Source: Ghiorsea sp. (GTDB taxonomy: Bacteria; Pseudomonadota; Zetaproteobacteria; Mariprofundales; Mariprofundaceae). From it: DNA of 64,000 nucleotides. The notes under the pieces were generated by a model, which made no database searches, was not told where the DNA came from, and saw only the letters and a list, made by a program, of their open reading frames with translations. Below are positions 55,722 through 64,000 of this stretch, piece after piece; within the stretch, counting starts at the first letter, position 1; the number at the start of each line of letters is the position of its first letter. The translations under genes and the position numbers were made by a program. The stretch covers positions 62,001-126,000 of the forward strand of contig JAUZSH010000001.1 of the NCBI GenBank assembly GCA_030949605.1, given 5' to 3'.

Positions 55722-56509
55722 ATAAACCGCGACACTTCTTATGTATTGATGTGGGCAATACGCAAATGGTCTTTGGTCTGTATGAAGGCACAGATTTGAA
55801 AGCGCATTGGCGACTTTCAAGCAACCATCAGCCCACATCGGATGAACTAAGCTGGCAATTGTTTGGCATGTTTTCCCAATTTGACCACAAGCCCAAAGAT
55901 TTGAATGGCATTATGGTGGCATCCGTTGTGCCACATTTGGACGAAATACTTAAAGAAGCATGTTTACAAACATGTGGCTTAAACCCTGCCTTTGTGGGTG
56001 ATAAAGATGTAAAAACTGGGCTTGCCATTGATTACAAAAACCCTAAAGAAGTTGGCGCGGATAGAATTGTCAACGCGCTGGCTGCGCGCGAATTATTTGG
56101 TGCGCCTACCATTGTGCTGGACTGCGGTACTGCCACCACCTTTGATGTGGTGTCGGCAAACGGGCATTATGCAGGTGGTTTAATCATTCCTGGCATTGAA
56201 GTTGCCCTTGAAGCATTGTCAAAACGCGCTGCCAAACTCCCTGAAATTGCTATTGCCCCTGTGGACACGCTGATTGGCAGAGATACAGTCAGCAGTATGC
56301 AAGCAGGTGTGTATTGGTCTGCCGTGGATGGATTAAATGGCATTATGAAAAGATTATTGGCTGAAGATGGTTATCAAGATGCTGTGATTGTGGCAACGGG
56401 TGGTTTGGCTGCTAAATTAAGCAATGACATGCCTAAAGTGCAACATATTGAGCCTTATTTAACCCTCAAAGGTATACTTATGCTGGCACAGAAGCACTTT
56501 ATCTCATGA
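55718..56509 (+). CDS. coaX: Type III pantothenate kinase
   Basis: First step of CoA synthesis, phosphorylating pantothenate; the CoaX type needs a monovalent cation and is not feedback-inhibited by CoA. 263 aa with ASKHA-fold motifs CIDVGNTQMVFGL, KEVGADRIVNALAA, VLDCGTATTFDVV and GGLIIPGIEVALEAL. birA-coaX adjacency is common. Overlaps both neighbours by ATGA. Confidence 0.95.
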   Translation: MNKPRHFLCIDVGNTQMVFGLYEGTDLKAHWRLSSNHQPTSDELSWQLFGMFSQFDHKPKDLNGIMVASVVPHLDEILKEACLQTCGLNPAFVGDKDVKTGLAIDYKNPKEVGADRIVNALAARELFGAPTIVLDCGTATTFDVVSANGHYAGGLIIPGIEVALEALSKRAAKLPEIAIAPVDTLIGRDTVSSMQAGVYWSAVDGLNGIMKRLLAEDGYQDAVIVATGGLAAKLSNDMPKVQHIEPYLTLKGILMLAQKHFIS

Positions 56510-57132
56510 AAAACATACTTGGCATCATCTTTGTTGTTGGTATGGCATGGTTAGCTTGGAATGCTTGGTTTCCACCACAAATCATTGGTAAGCAACAGGA
56601 TGCGCGCGCTTGGATTCCAGAGCGACCACACTTGGACGCGCTTGAAAATGAAAAGTGGCGCGTATTCACCAAACGTATGGTCTGGAAAAAGGCAGTGGAA
56701 GACCTACAAGCCAAATTCCAAGAAAACAATATGAACCCCATCATTCTGGAGCATAAAGAAGCTGTGCAGTTACATGTCTTTGATGACCCGCGTACCTTTG
56801 TTTCCAACAAAGAGGCGCAAGCTGCAAAAAAAGAATGGCATATTGAAAGTGTTGATATTTTACGCCGCTCTGATGGTAAATATATGTTGGGGCTTGGTCG
56901 CTTTTATTTACCTGCATATGCCCAGCTTCGCCAAGAAGCTTTGCAAAGCTTGAAAAAACCCTACAAATATTTTCAAGACACCAAAATCATCCCAACTTAC
57001 CGCTTCATATTCCCTGCCTTACCCGAAAAAGAAGCGGAAGTGTTGTGGAAAACGATTCAAGATATGGGCGCGATTAATCCCGTGATGATGACGGAAAATG
57101 AGTTTAACGCCATGTTTATGGGTGGCATGTAA
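56506..57132 (+). CDS. Membrane-anchored protein, possibly SPOR-like C-terminal domain
   Basis: 208 aa. One N-terminal TM helix (ILGIIFVVGMAWLAWNAWF), then a predicted soluble part with two alpha/beta repeats; the LRRSDGKYMLGLGRFYLPAYAQLRQEAL stretch resembles the ligand strand-helix of SPOR domains. The family downstream of coaX in many proteobacteria has this layout, but I cannot name it. Coupled to coaX by ATGA. Confidence 0.6.
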   Translation: MKNILGIIFVVGMAWLAWNAWFPPQIIGKQQDARAWIPERPHLDALENEKWRVFTKRMVWKKAVEDLQAKFQENNMNPIILEHKEAVQLHVFDDPRTFVSNKEAQAAKKEWHIESVDILRRSDGKYMLGLGRFYLPAYAQLRQEALQSLKKPYKYFQDTKIIPTYRFIFPALPEKEAEVLWKTIQDMGAINPVMMTENEFNAMFMGGM

Positions 57133-57143
57133 GTTGAACCACC

Positions 57144-57887
57144 ATGCCTAAGCAACCGATTCAACTCTTGGCATCACCGCATTGTAATACCCGCCCCAAT
57201 ACCCCCATTGATTTAATCGTGCTTCATGCCATTTCATTGCCCGATGGTGAGTTTGGAAGCAAGCACATTACCGACTTCTTTTTGGGCAACTTAGACACAA
57301 GCGCACATCCAAGTTTTAAAGATTTGGAAGGTGTGAAAGTCTCCGCTCATTTTGTGGTGGCGCGTGATGGAAACATCACCCAATTTGTATCTACAAATCA
57401 ACGCGCTTGGCACGCTGGCAAGTCAACATGGGAGGGCAGAGACAACTGCAATGATTACAGTATTGGCATTGAAATCATTGGCGATGAACGGCAACCCTTC
57501 ACCCGCCAACAATACACCGAAACAGCAAGGCTTTGCCGCAGTTTAATTGCGCAACACCCAACGCTTGAAAAGCACCGCATTGTCGGGCATCAAGACATCG
57601 CCCCCACCCGCAAGTGGGACCCTGGCACACAATGGGATTGGTCGCGTTTCCGCCGTTCCTTCGCCCATATCAAACATTTACACACTGCTGATATAAAAAA
57701 GTTTAGCGACCTCTTGCTTGCGGGCGGCGTTGACCACCACCGCTTTTCTGCCCTTGCGAGCGGCGGTTGTTGTTTTGCGATGAATTACCTCGCCCACGAT
57801 TTTGCCCGCCGTTTCGACCACCACCTTGCGGTTTTTCTTTCGGCAAATCCGATAATTTTTCAGTCGCTTCAAACCCTTCAATGGTGA
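57144..57887 (+). CDS. ampD: 1,6-anhydro-N-acetylmuramyl-L-alanine amidase, with C-terminal read-through
   Basis: Cytoplasmic zinc amidase of cell-wall recycling. Core residues 1-185: [18 protein letters not shown] (zinc His), [35 protein letters not shown] and the C-terminal [14 protein letters not shown] (zinc His and Asp). The family ends about residue 185; here the frame runs on about 60 residues, antisense to the rhlE 3' end, with composition unlike AmpD. Loss of the original stop is likely. Confidence 0.9.
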   Translation: MPKQPIQLLASPHCNTRPNTPIDLIVLHAISLPDGEFGSKHITDFFLGNLDTSAHPSFKDLEGVKVSAHFVVARDGNITQFVSTNQRAWHAGKSTWEGRDNCNDYSIGIEIIGDERQPFTRQQYTETARLCRSLIAQHPTLEKHRIVGHQDIAPTRKWDPGTQWDWSRFRRSFAHIKHLHTADIKKFSDLLLAGGVDHHRFSALASGGCCFAMNYLAHDFARRFDHHLAVFLSANPIIFQSLQTLQW

Positions 57888-58986
57888 CTTTAGGAATATC
57901 TTTCTTAATCAAGCGTTCAATGCCACGCAATAACTTTTCTTCATCAATGCTGACCAATGACATGGCTTCGCCTGTGTTACCCGCCCGACCCGTGCGCCCA
58001 ATACGATGCACATAATCTTCAGGCACGTGTGGTAACTCGTAGTTGACCACATGCGGTAGTTGGTCGATGTCCAAGCCACGCGCTGCAATATCTGTGGCGA
58101 CCAACACCCGAACTGAACCTGCTTTAAATCCTGCCAACGCTTTGGTTCGCGCGGTTTGGCTTTTGTTACCATGAATCGCTGCTGCACCAATGCCGTCGCT
58201 TTCCAATTGTTTGGTTAAACGGTTTGCACCATGTTTGGTTTTGGTAAACACCAATACTTGTCGCCAATCACCCTCAGAAATCAACTTGGATAATAATGCG
58301 CGTTTCTGCGATTTGTTCACAGGGTACACCACTTGCGTCACTTGATGTGAAGTTTCATTGCGTGCCACTTCAATATACGTTGGGTTGTGTAAAAAACCAC
58401 TAGCGAGCTTCTTGATTTCATTGGAAAATGTTGCTGAAAATAGAAGGTTCTGGCGTTTCTTAGGCAGTAGTTTCAATATTTTGCGAATATCGTGGATAAA
58501 ACCCATATCCAACATGCGGTCTGCTTCATCCAAAACGAAAAATTCAATCTTTGATAAATCTGCTTTGCCCTGATTGATCAAGTCCAACAAACGACCTGGT
58601 GTTGCCACCAAAATATCAACGCCACGCCTAAGTTTGGCAATTTGCGGATTGATGCCCACGCCGCCAAATACCACGGTAGAGCGAATCGGCAAGTGTTTGC
58701 CATAGGTTTGTACACTTTCATCAATCTGCGCTGCAAGTTCACGGGTGGGTGTCAGCACCAAAGCACGAATATGCTTGGTTTTACCTGCTTTAGCTTGCAA
58801 TAAATGCAACATCGGTAAGGTAAAGCCTGCTGTTTTTCCTGTGCCAGTTTGCGCGCCAGCCAATACATCATCACCATTTAAAACGGCAGGAATAGCATTT
58901 TCCTGTACAGGTGTAGGTGTGGTATACCCTGAGTCAGATACAGCTTGAAGAAGCTCTTTAGAGAGCCCAAGTTCTTGAAATGTCAT
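57703..58986 (-). CDS. rhlE: DEAD-box RNA helicase, RhlE type
   Basis: 427 aa. Q motif [14 protein letters not shown], motif [12 protein letters not shown], Ia [55 protein letters not shown]. The C-terminal about 45 residues are rich in G, R, Q and N ([13 protein letters not shown]), an RNA-binding tail of RhlE proteins. Convergent with ampD; the last 185 nt of the two overlap. Confidence 0.92.
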   Translation of the reverse strand: MTFQELGLSKELLQAVSDSGYTTPTPVQENAIPAVLNGDDVLAGAQTGTGKTAGFTLPMLHLLQAKAGKTKHIRALVLTPTRELAAQIDESVQTYGKHLPIRSTVVFGGVGINPQIAKLRRGVDILVATPGRLLDLINQGKADLSKIEFFVLDEADRMLDMGFIHDIRKILKLLPKKRQNLLFSATFSNEIKKLASGFLHNPTYIEVARNETSHQVTQVVYPVNKSQKRALLSKLISEGDWRQVLVFTKTKHGANRLTKQLESDGIGAAAIHGNKSQTARTKALAGFKAGSVRVLVATDIAARGLDIDQLPHVVNYELPHVPEDYVHRIGRTGRAGNTGEAMSLVSIDEEKLLRGIERLIKKDIPKVTIEGFEATEKLSDLPKEKPQGGGRNGGQNRGRGNSSQNNNRRSQGQKSGGGQRRPQARGR

Positions 58987-59274
58987 GTTTAATTATAGAT
59001 TGCACCCAAACTTCAAGTCACTGACCAGCGGGTGTTGTTGTTCCGATTTATTTTCCAAAAAATGTTAGGTTTCAGTGATAACCTAACACAACCAGCCAAT
59101 ATATTTAGACTTTGAGGATGCTGCACTATGAGGCTATACCCATAAAGCACAAGCCCTTATCATGACCCAATGATAAGCCTTTATAATAATATCGATCACA
59201 TACGATTGCACTTATGATACGAATTCAGGAGAGAGAACTATTGTCAACTGTTAGAATACAAAATGTTAGAGTGC
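58987..59274. other. Intergenic region rhlE-clpB with solo IS30 end
   Basis: Holds the rhlE promoter region (near 58990-59080) and small palindromes (59068-59092; 59155-59178). Positions 59190-59229 match the right-hand end of IS30 (42506-42545) including ATTGCACTTATGATACGAAT. No gene. Confidence 0.65.
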
Positions 59275-59303
59275 AAAAAGGGCGGACATTGCTGCCCGCC
59301 CTT
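59275..59303 (-). terminator. Rho-independent terminator of clpB
   Basis: On the minus strand AAGGGCGG...CCGCCCTT (59278-59303) is followed by TTTTT. It lies 31 bp past the clpB stop. Confidence 0.85.
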
Positions 59304-59333
59304 CTCGTTTTTTCAAGGCATATTGCATCAGGT

Positions 59334-61898
59334 TTACTGAAGCAATAGCCCATCACTTTCATTGTAATCCACAGTGATGCTGTCACTACTGGCTTGGTTG
59401 CCTATGAGGAAGCGCGCCAATGGTGTTTCCACGGCTTGTTGAATAAAGCGTTTGAGTGGTCTCGCCCCGTAAATTGGGTCGTATCCCTCTTTAGCAAGCC
59501 ACGCTTTTGCCATATCGGTTACATTTAATACATAACCCTGCGCTTTCAAGCGTTTTGCCAATGATACCACCAACAAATCCACAATATGCACCAAATTGCT
59601 TTCGGATAATGGCGCAAACAACACAATATCATCCACACGGTTTAAGAACTCTGGGCGGAAGTGACCACGCAAGCGTTCCATCACCCGTTGTTCCACTTCT
59701 GCATTGATGCCTTCCAACATTTCATCACTGCCAATGTTGCTTGTCATCAAGACAATAGTGTTGCGGAAATCCACCGTTCTACCTTGTGAATCCGTCAAGC
59801 GACCATCATCAAGCACCTGCAAGAGAATATTGAACACATCAGGATGTGCTTTTTCAATCTCATCAAACAGCAACACAGAATATGGGCTACGGCGCACCGC
59901 TTCAGTAAGCTGCCCACCTTCTTCATGCCCAACATAGCCAGGAGGCGCACCAACCAAGCGCGACACACTGTGTTTTTCCATATATTCCGACATATCCAAA
60001 CGAATCATATGGTCTTCGCTATCAAACAAGGCATTGGCAAGCGTGCGTGCAAGCTCGGTTTTACCCACACCCGTAGGGCCTAAGAAGATGAATGAACCCA
60101 TAGGTTGATTGGGGTCTTGAATGCCTGCTTTGGAACGAAGAATCGCATCAGCCACAGCTTTCACCGCTTTATCCTGACCAATCACCCGCTCATGAAGCAC
60201 AGATTCCAAGCGCAAGACTTTTTCGCGTTCACCTTCCATCAAGCGTGTCACTGGAATGTTTGTCCAACGCGCCACCACTTCTGCGATTTCATCATCAGTC
60301 ACTTCTTCCTGCAACAAATCGCTGGATGACTCCTGCGCTTCAAGCTCTTTCAACTTGGCTTCCAATGCTGGCAATGTGCCATACCTAAGCTCGGCAACTT
60401 TCTCAAGTTGATAATTGCGTTCTGCTTCTTCGATTTCCAAGCGTGTTTTATCCAGTTCTTCCCGCACAGTTTGTAAGGCATCATGTGCAAGTTTCTCGCC
60501 TTCCCATTGCGAGTGCATTACATCACGTTTTTCTTTCAAGTCAGCAAGCTCTTTACGCAAAACTTCCAAGCGCTCTTTGCTTGCATCATCGGTCTCTTTT
60601 TTCAACGCCGTTTCTTCGATTTCGAGACGCATTGTTTTCCGCGTAATCTCATCCAATTCCGCAGGCATAGAGTCGATTTCAGTTCGAATCGATGCACACG
60701 CCTCATCAATCAAATCAATGGCTTTATCAGGCAAAAATCGGTCATTGATATATCTATCCGACATGGTTGCCGCTGCCACAATCGCTGCATCTTGAATGCG
60801 TACTCCATGATGCAATTCAAAGCGGTCGCGCAAACCACGCAAAATAGAAATCGTATCTTCCACGCTTGGCGCATTCACCAATACAGGTTGGAATCTGCGC
60901 TCCAATGCCGCATCTTTTTCAATATATTGCCTATGTTCATTGAGTGTGGTTGCACCAATACAATGCAACTCACCCCGCGCAAGCATAGGTTTAAGCATAT
61001 TACCTGCATCGGCAGAACCTTCGGTTTTACCCGCACCCACAATGGTGTGCAATTCATCAATAAATAGAATCACGCGACCTTCGGATGCTTTGATTTCATT
61101 CAGCACCGCTTTGAGGCGCTCTTCAAATTCACCACGGTATTTCGCGCCTGCCATCAAAGATGTCATATCCAAGGAAAAGATAGTGCGATGTTTTAAGCCT
61201 TCAGGTACATCACCCGAGACAATGCGTTGCGCCAAACCTTCGGCGATTGCAGTTTTACCCACGCCCGGCTCACCAATTAACACAGGATTATTTTTGGTTT
61301 TTCGCGATAAAATCCGAATCACCGAACGGATTTCACTATCCCGACCAATCACAGGGTCAAGCTTGCCTTGCCTTGCCATTTCAACAAGGTCAGTACCATA
61401 TTTTTCCAAAGCTTCATATTGTGCTTCTGGTGTATCACTGGTGACGCGCTGATTACCGCGCACAGCTTCCAAAGCCTGTTCAAATTTTTCCATGTTTAAG
61501 CCTGCACCCATCAATGCTTTGGCTGATTCCGAGTTTTTATCATCCAAAATCGACCACAAGATATGCTCCACAGACAAATAGGCATCACCCATTTTCTGCA
61601 TTTTATCCATAGCTCTCACAATGACTTGATTTAGCTCTTGGGTGACAAAAATTTTACCCACTTCGCTTCTTCCCGTCACTTTGGGGCGTTTGCTCAACAC
61701 ATCCATAACCTTGGCTTTCGCCAAATCCAAAGGCACATCAGCTTTATTTAAAAACTGCGCTGCAAGCCCTCGATCTTGCTCCAATAATTCATACAACACA
61801 TGCGGTGTATCCACCTCTTGATGCGATAAACGCACCGCAGTGGCTTGCCCTGCTTGTATGGCTTCAGCAACTTTTTGTGTAAAACGACTTGTATCCAT
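59334..61898 (-). CDS. clpB: ATP-dependent disaggregase ClpB
   Basis: 854 aa AAA+ hexamer that, with DnaK, rescues aggregated proteins. Clp N-domain (residues 1-145), NBD1 with Walker [14 protein letters not shown] (about 203) and [15 protein letters not shown], a coiled-coil middle domain (about 410-525, [20 protein letters not shown]), and NBD2 with [14 protein letters not shown] (about 604) and [13 protein letters not shown]. No IGF/L loop for ClpP, as expected. GAGAGGTAGG upstream of ATG 61898. I see no clear sigma-32 promoter. Confidence 0.96.
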   Translation of the reverse strand: MDTSRFTQKVAEAIQAGQATAVRLSHQEVDTPHVLYELLEQDRGLAAQFLNKADVPLDLAKAKVMDVLSKRPKVTGRSEVGKIFVTQELNQVIVRAMDKMQKMGDAYLSVEHILWSILDDKNSESAKALMGAGLNMEKFEQALEAVRGNQRVTSDTPEAQYEALEKYGTDLVEMARQGKLDPVIGRDSEIRSVIRILSRKTKNNPVLIGEPGVGKTAIAEGLAQRIVSGDVPEGLKHRTIFSLDMTSLMAGAKYRGEFEERLKAVLNEIKASEGRVILFIDELHTIVGAGKTEGSADAGNMLKPMLARGELHCIGATTLNEHRQYIEKDAALERRFQPVLVNAPSVEDTISILRGLRDRFELHHGVRIQDAAIVAAATMSDRYINDRFLPDKAIDLIDEACASIRTEIDSMPAELDEITRKTMRLEIEETALKKETDDASKERLEVLRKELADLKEKRDVMHSQWEGEKLAHDALQTVREELDKTRLEIEEAERNYQLEKVAELRYGTLPALEAKLKELEAQESSSDLLQEEVTDDEIAEVVARWTNIPVTRLMEGEREKVLRLESVLHERVIGQDKAVKAVADAILRSKAGIQDPNQPMGSFIFLGPTGVGKTELARTLANALFDSEDHMIRLDMSEYMEKHSVSRLVGAPPGYVGHEEGGQLTEAVRRSPYSVLLFDEIEKAHPDVFNILLQVLDDGRLTDSQGRTVDFRNTIVLMTSNIGSDEMLEGINAEVEQRVMERLRGHFRPEFLNRVDDIVLFAPLSESNLVHIVDLLVVSLAKRLKAQGYVLNVTDMAKAWLAKEGYDPIYGARPLKRFIQQAVETPLARFLIGNQASSDSITVDYNESDGLLLQ

Positions 61899-61976
61899 GA
61901 TCCCTACCTCTCAAGTATTATTTTTGACCTTACTTTTCTTACGTCCTTTATATTATAAGGTCGCATAATACTATTT

Positions 61977-62567
61977 TCAAGGGATTGATTGGGTAGCAAG
62001 CGATGCCAATAATTCATAGACAGGAAAAATAACAGCACCACCCAAAAACATGTCCAACAGCGGTGTTACCACGAGTAGCAAGATGGGAATGAGCAAAAAA
62101 AGTTGCCGACTTCGCAACCAAGGCGCAAAAGGTCGCAACGGTTTCACGAGAAGAATAAGCTCACCCACCACCATGCTCGGCAATGGCAACAAGTGCAGCC
62201 CCATCAAACATAAATTAAGATACATCAGCACCTTTGCCCACCAATGATGCAAGGGTGGCAAGCCTGCGGGTGATGCATGCTGCAATGCCCATGTATATAA
62301 CAAGAAACCGATGAAACAAAGCCCTGCATGAATGGTCAACCGTAAAAACGCTGCATACAATCCAAAACCTTGCGGCTTGGGCAGACCCATAATCACAGCC
62401 CTCGAAAAAAGAATACTCACCATAAAAGGCAGCCATGCTCCTTGCCACATCAAGCTTGGTTTTCGCTTCAACACATAAGCTTCAAGCACAGGCACAGTGG
62501 TTAATGTGAGCAGCAGCGGAAAGCTGTACAACATCATTTGCCGAACCGCGATTTCAAAGGATTCCAT
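61977..62567 (-). CDS. Multi-pass membrane protein of unknown function
   Basis: 196 aa, about six hydrophobic segments (MMLYSFPLLLTLTTVPVLEA, LPFMVSILFSRAVIMGL, GLCFIGFLLYTWAL, VLMYLNLCLMGLHLLPLPSMVVGELILLV, LFLLIPILLLVVTPLLDMFLGG). Unrecognised. Leu/Met-rich, few conserved polar residues, no signal peptide cleavage site. It precedes clpB by 78 bp. Confidence 0.6.
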   Translation of the reverse strand: MESFEIAVRQMMLYSFPLLLTLTTVPVLEAYVLKRKPSLMWQGAWLPFMVSILFSRAVIMGLPKPQGFGLYAAFLRLTIHAGLCFIGFLLYTWALQHASPAGLPPLHHWWAKVLMYLNLCLMGLHLLPLPSMVVGELILLVKPLRPFAPWLRSRQLFLLIPILLLVVTPLLDMFLGGAVIFPVYELLASLATQSIP

Positions 62568-62696
62568 GCCAACATGCTTACCCCAAACTTAACCATACAC
62601 AAGCATCAGCTATTTAATTTTCCACTTGACACTTGAGGTTCATCTCGCAACACTTCGCGCCGTCTAACCAACGCATGATACTTATTTATGCATAAT

Positions 62697-62781
62697 GCCC
62701 GAGTGATGGAACTGGTAGACTTGGGGGATTCAAAATCCCTTGCCTCACGGCGTGGCGGTTCGAATCCGCCCTCGGGTACCA
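62697..62781 (+). tRNA. tRNA-Leu (CAA)
   Basis: 85-nt class II tRNA with encoded CCA. Acceptor GCCCGAG/CTCGGGT, D arm with TGGTAGAC, anticodon loop TTCAAAA (CAA), variable arm TGCCTCACGGCGT and T arm GGCGGTTCGAATCCGCC. A wobble-position substrate of TrmL, encoded at 16440-16922. Confidence 0.95.
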
Positions 62782-62809
62782 TTTGAAGGTTCGCTAAAGG
62801 ACCATAAGA

Positions 62810-62840
62810 GCCAATAAGCCTAGTGTTTATTGGCTTTTTT
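62810..62840 (+). terminator. Rho-independent terminator after tRNA-Leu
   Basis: GCCAATAA (62810-62817) pairs with TTATTGGC (62827-62834), then TTTTTT. 28 bp past the tRNA. Confidence 0.88.
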
Positions 62841-62868
62841 ATTGCCTTGATTCGCTCAAAAAATCACT

Positions 62869-63083
62869 ACGGTACGGAGATCTAATGCCGAGTTAAGCGG
62901 AACCCCGCCTTGAGCCAAAAGGGGAATGCTGCAAAAGCATTCACTTTTGGTGAGACGAAGGGCGGAAGTCCTGAAAGGATTCCGTTTGAACGATATGATG
63001 AGAACATCGGGACGATGGCGATATCAAGTTTTCAATCATTTTCGATATATACCCGCTCAATGTAAGTACGGTACGGAGATCTA
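62869..63083. repeat. Segment flanked by a 17-bp direct repeat, ending in a MITE terminus
   Basis: ACGGTACGGAGATCTAA occurs at 62870-62886 and 63067-63083. Between them is a stretch with GC-rich hairpins (CCGCCTTGAGCC..., AATGCTGCAAAAGCATT) and, from about 62988, a diverged version of the right part of the ACTTACATTGAGCGGGTAT MITE ending in an exact 19-bp terminus at 63048-63066. The left MITE end is missing. No gene. Confidence 0.7.
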
Positions 63084-63770
63084 ACTATATAAAAGAGGGT
63101 CAGTTTTCCCTAGGCTTGCAAACCCTTGATGACGATAGTGACATGAGTCGCAATGCCCGCAAGGCGTGCCATCAGCTTTAGGGTCATAACATGAACGAGT
63201 CATGGCATAATCCACTCCCAATGATAAACCCAGCTTAATAATCTCCGATTTATCCAATTGTAGCAATGGTGCAACCACTTCAAAGTCAGCACCTTGTACC
63301 CCTGCTTTGGTACCTAAAGCTACCGTCTTAGCAAATGAATCAAGAAACTCAGGTCGACAATCAGGATAACCTGAATAGTCCACTACATTCGCCCCAATCA
63401 CCAGTTTATTCGCACCCACTGTTTCAGCAAATGCTGCGGCCAAAGATAAAAAAATTAAATTGCGTGCTGGCACATAGGTTGAAGGAATGGAGGATGTTTT
63501 CACTTGGTCTTTGGGTACATCCAAATCACTGGTGAGTGATGAACCGCCAATAGCCTGCAAATCCACAGCAATAACCTTGTGTTGCTTCGCTTTAAATGCT
63601 TGCGAAACCTCTACCGAAGCTTGCAATTCAATGTGATGCCGTTGTCCATAGTCAAAAGCAATCGTATAACATTCCCAACCCTGCTTCTGGCTTGCCCAAG
63701 CTAATGCTGTGGCTGAGTCTAAACCACCTGACAATAAGACCACAGCCTTAGTATTTGGATTCACACTCAT
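63081..63770 (-). CDS. queC: 7-cyano-7-deazaguanine synthase
   Basis: ATP-dependent ligase making preQ0 from CDG and ammonia, on the queuosine pathway. 229 aa from ATG 63770: PP-loop LLSGGLDSATALAWA, FDYGQRHHIEL, STYVPARNLIFLSLA, GANVVDYSGYPDCRPEFL and a C-terminal zinc site with CGHCDSC. The ATG overlaps the queE stop as ATGA. The C-terminal codons overlap one copy of the 17-bp direct repeat, so the extreme end may be repeat-derived. Confidence 0.94.
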   Translation of the reverse strand: MSVNPNTKAVVLLSGGLDSATALAWASQKQGWECYTIAFDYGQRHHIELQASVEVSQAFKAKQHKVIAVDLQAIGGSSLTSDLDVPKDQVKTSSIPSTYVPARNLIFLSLAAAFAETVGANKLVIGANVVDYSGYPDCRPEFLDSFAKTVALGTKAGVQGADFEVVAPLLQLDKSEIIKLGLSLGVDYAMTRSCYDPKADGTPCGHCDSCHYRHQGFASLGKTDPLLYS

Positions 63771-64000
63771 ACGCCTGTTTTCTCCGCATCCCAAATATAT
63801 TTATGCAATTGTAGCTGTATACGCACAGGCAAGTTATCCTGCATTATCCACTCTACCAAATCTTGAGGTTCAAGTGAGCCCCAAGTGCATGACATCAATA
63901 CCGTACACTGACTCGCTAAGTCATACTGCTGAAGTATACCTGTTGCCCACACATAATCTTCGCGGCTGGTTAGTACAAATTTGATTTCAGTATTGTTGCG
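63767..64000 (-). CDS. queE: 7-carboxy-7-deazaguanine synthase, 3' part only
   Basis: The frame enters from the window edge and encodes the last about 77 residues: NNTEIKFVLTSREDYVW, LMSCTWGSLEPQDLVEWIMQ and the characteristic C-terminus VRIQLQLHKYIWDAEK. The radical SAM cluster motif would be outside the window. Coupled to queC, the enzyme of the next step. Confidence 0.85.
   Translation of the reverse strand, partial: RNNTEIKFVLTSREDYVWATGILQQYDLASQCTVLMSCTWGSLEPQDLVEWIMQDNLPVRIQLQLHKYIWDAEKTGV

Noticed and set aside
62697-62781. tRNA-Leu as an integration site
   Set aside because: Downstream region has a terminator and repeats but no integrase and no duplicated tRNA end.

Overview
The window looks like the chromosome of a Gram-negative proteobacterium with a fairly AT-leaning genome. 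It carries LolC/LolD, LapA/LapB, an OmpA-family protein, a PilP-like protein, Aat, both IHF subunits and a three-gene proton-translocating transhydrogenase. Gene order and protein style would fit a marine proteobacterium (Zetaproteobacteria is my guess), but nothing here proves the taxon.

Layout. 1-545: repeat debris (a solo IS30 end, a truncated MITE, REP-like palindromes) before lipA. 1691-2946 (-): a two-gene Pycsar-type anti-phage pair (2-TM effector, then nucleotide cyclase), each gene with one frameshift. 3192-13868 (-): dense housekeeping clusters, pheA-hisC-tyrA-aroA-cmk-rpsA-ihfB and lapA-lapB-pyrF-ispD-ispF; rpsA and tyrA each show a one-base homopolymer indel. 14504-16922 (-): typA, trmL. 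17185-19307: locus 1 of an unusual export/modification system (nucleotidyltransferase, 15-Cys Tat-type protein, PqqD-like protein). 19365-31937: a nested MITE, aat, then nadA, an OmpA-like protein, a LOG protein, ndk, lysS, a CBS protein, an ion antiporter, lolC, a TPR-cNMP sensor, lolD, ihfA and a MerR-like regulator, followed by tRNA-Pro. 32056-34387: a self-nested MITE, a phage-lysin scrap and an IS4 element. 34531-38350: purB, pilP-like, nth and an ATP-grasp gene. 38347-41373 (-): locus 2 of the Cys-rich system (15-Cys protein, radical SAM/SPASM, PqqD, HPr-kinase-like). 41442-46396: an intact IS30, a cytochrome c, and an ISL3 element carrying both a MITE and an IS5-like IS, then more repeats. 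46397-49703 (-): pntA1-pntA2-pntB. 50521-53190: a dead tnpB element interrupted by an IS4-type IS. 53215-57887: nadC, a DUF559 gene, birA, coaX, a membrane-anchored protein and ampD. 57703-64000: rhlE, clpB, a membrane protein, tRNA-Leu, queC and the 3' part of queE.

The most interesting system is the pair of loci built around two paralogous exported proteins with the same 15-cysteine pattern. Each has its own PqqD-like carrier. Between them the two loci supply one radical SAM/SPASM enzyme, one HPr-kinase-like protein, one nucleotidyltransferase and one ATP-grasp protein. This looks like a post-translational modification (RiPP-like) pathway acting on folded-size, Tat-exported, Cys-rich substrates.

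The second theme is nested transposition. Target-site duplications can be read for seven insertions that hit other mobile DNA or split a gene or gene pair. In several, removing the insert restores the host reading frame exactly. One MITE shares its ends and 9-bp duplication length with a full-length IS in the same window.
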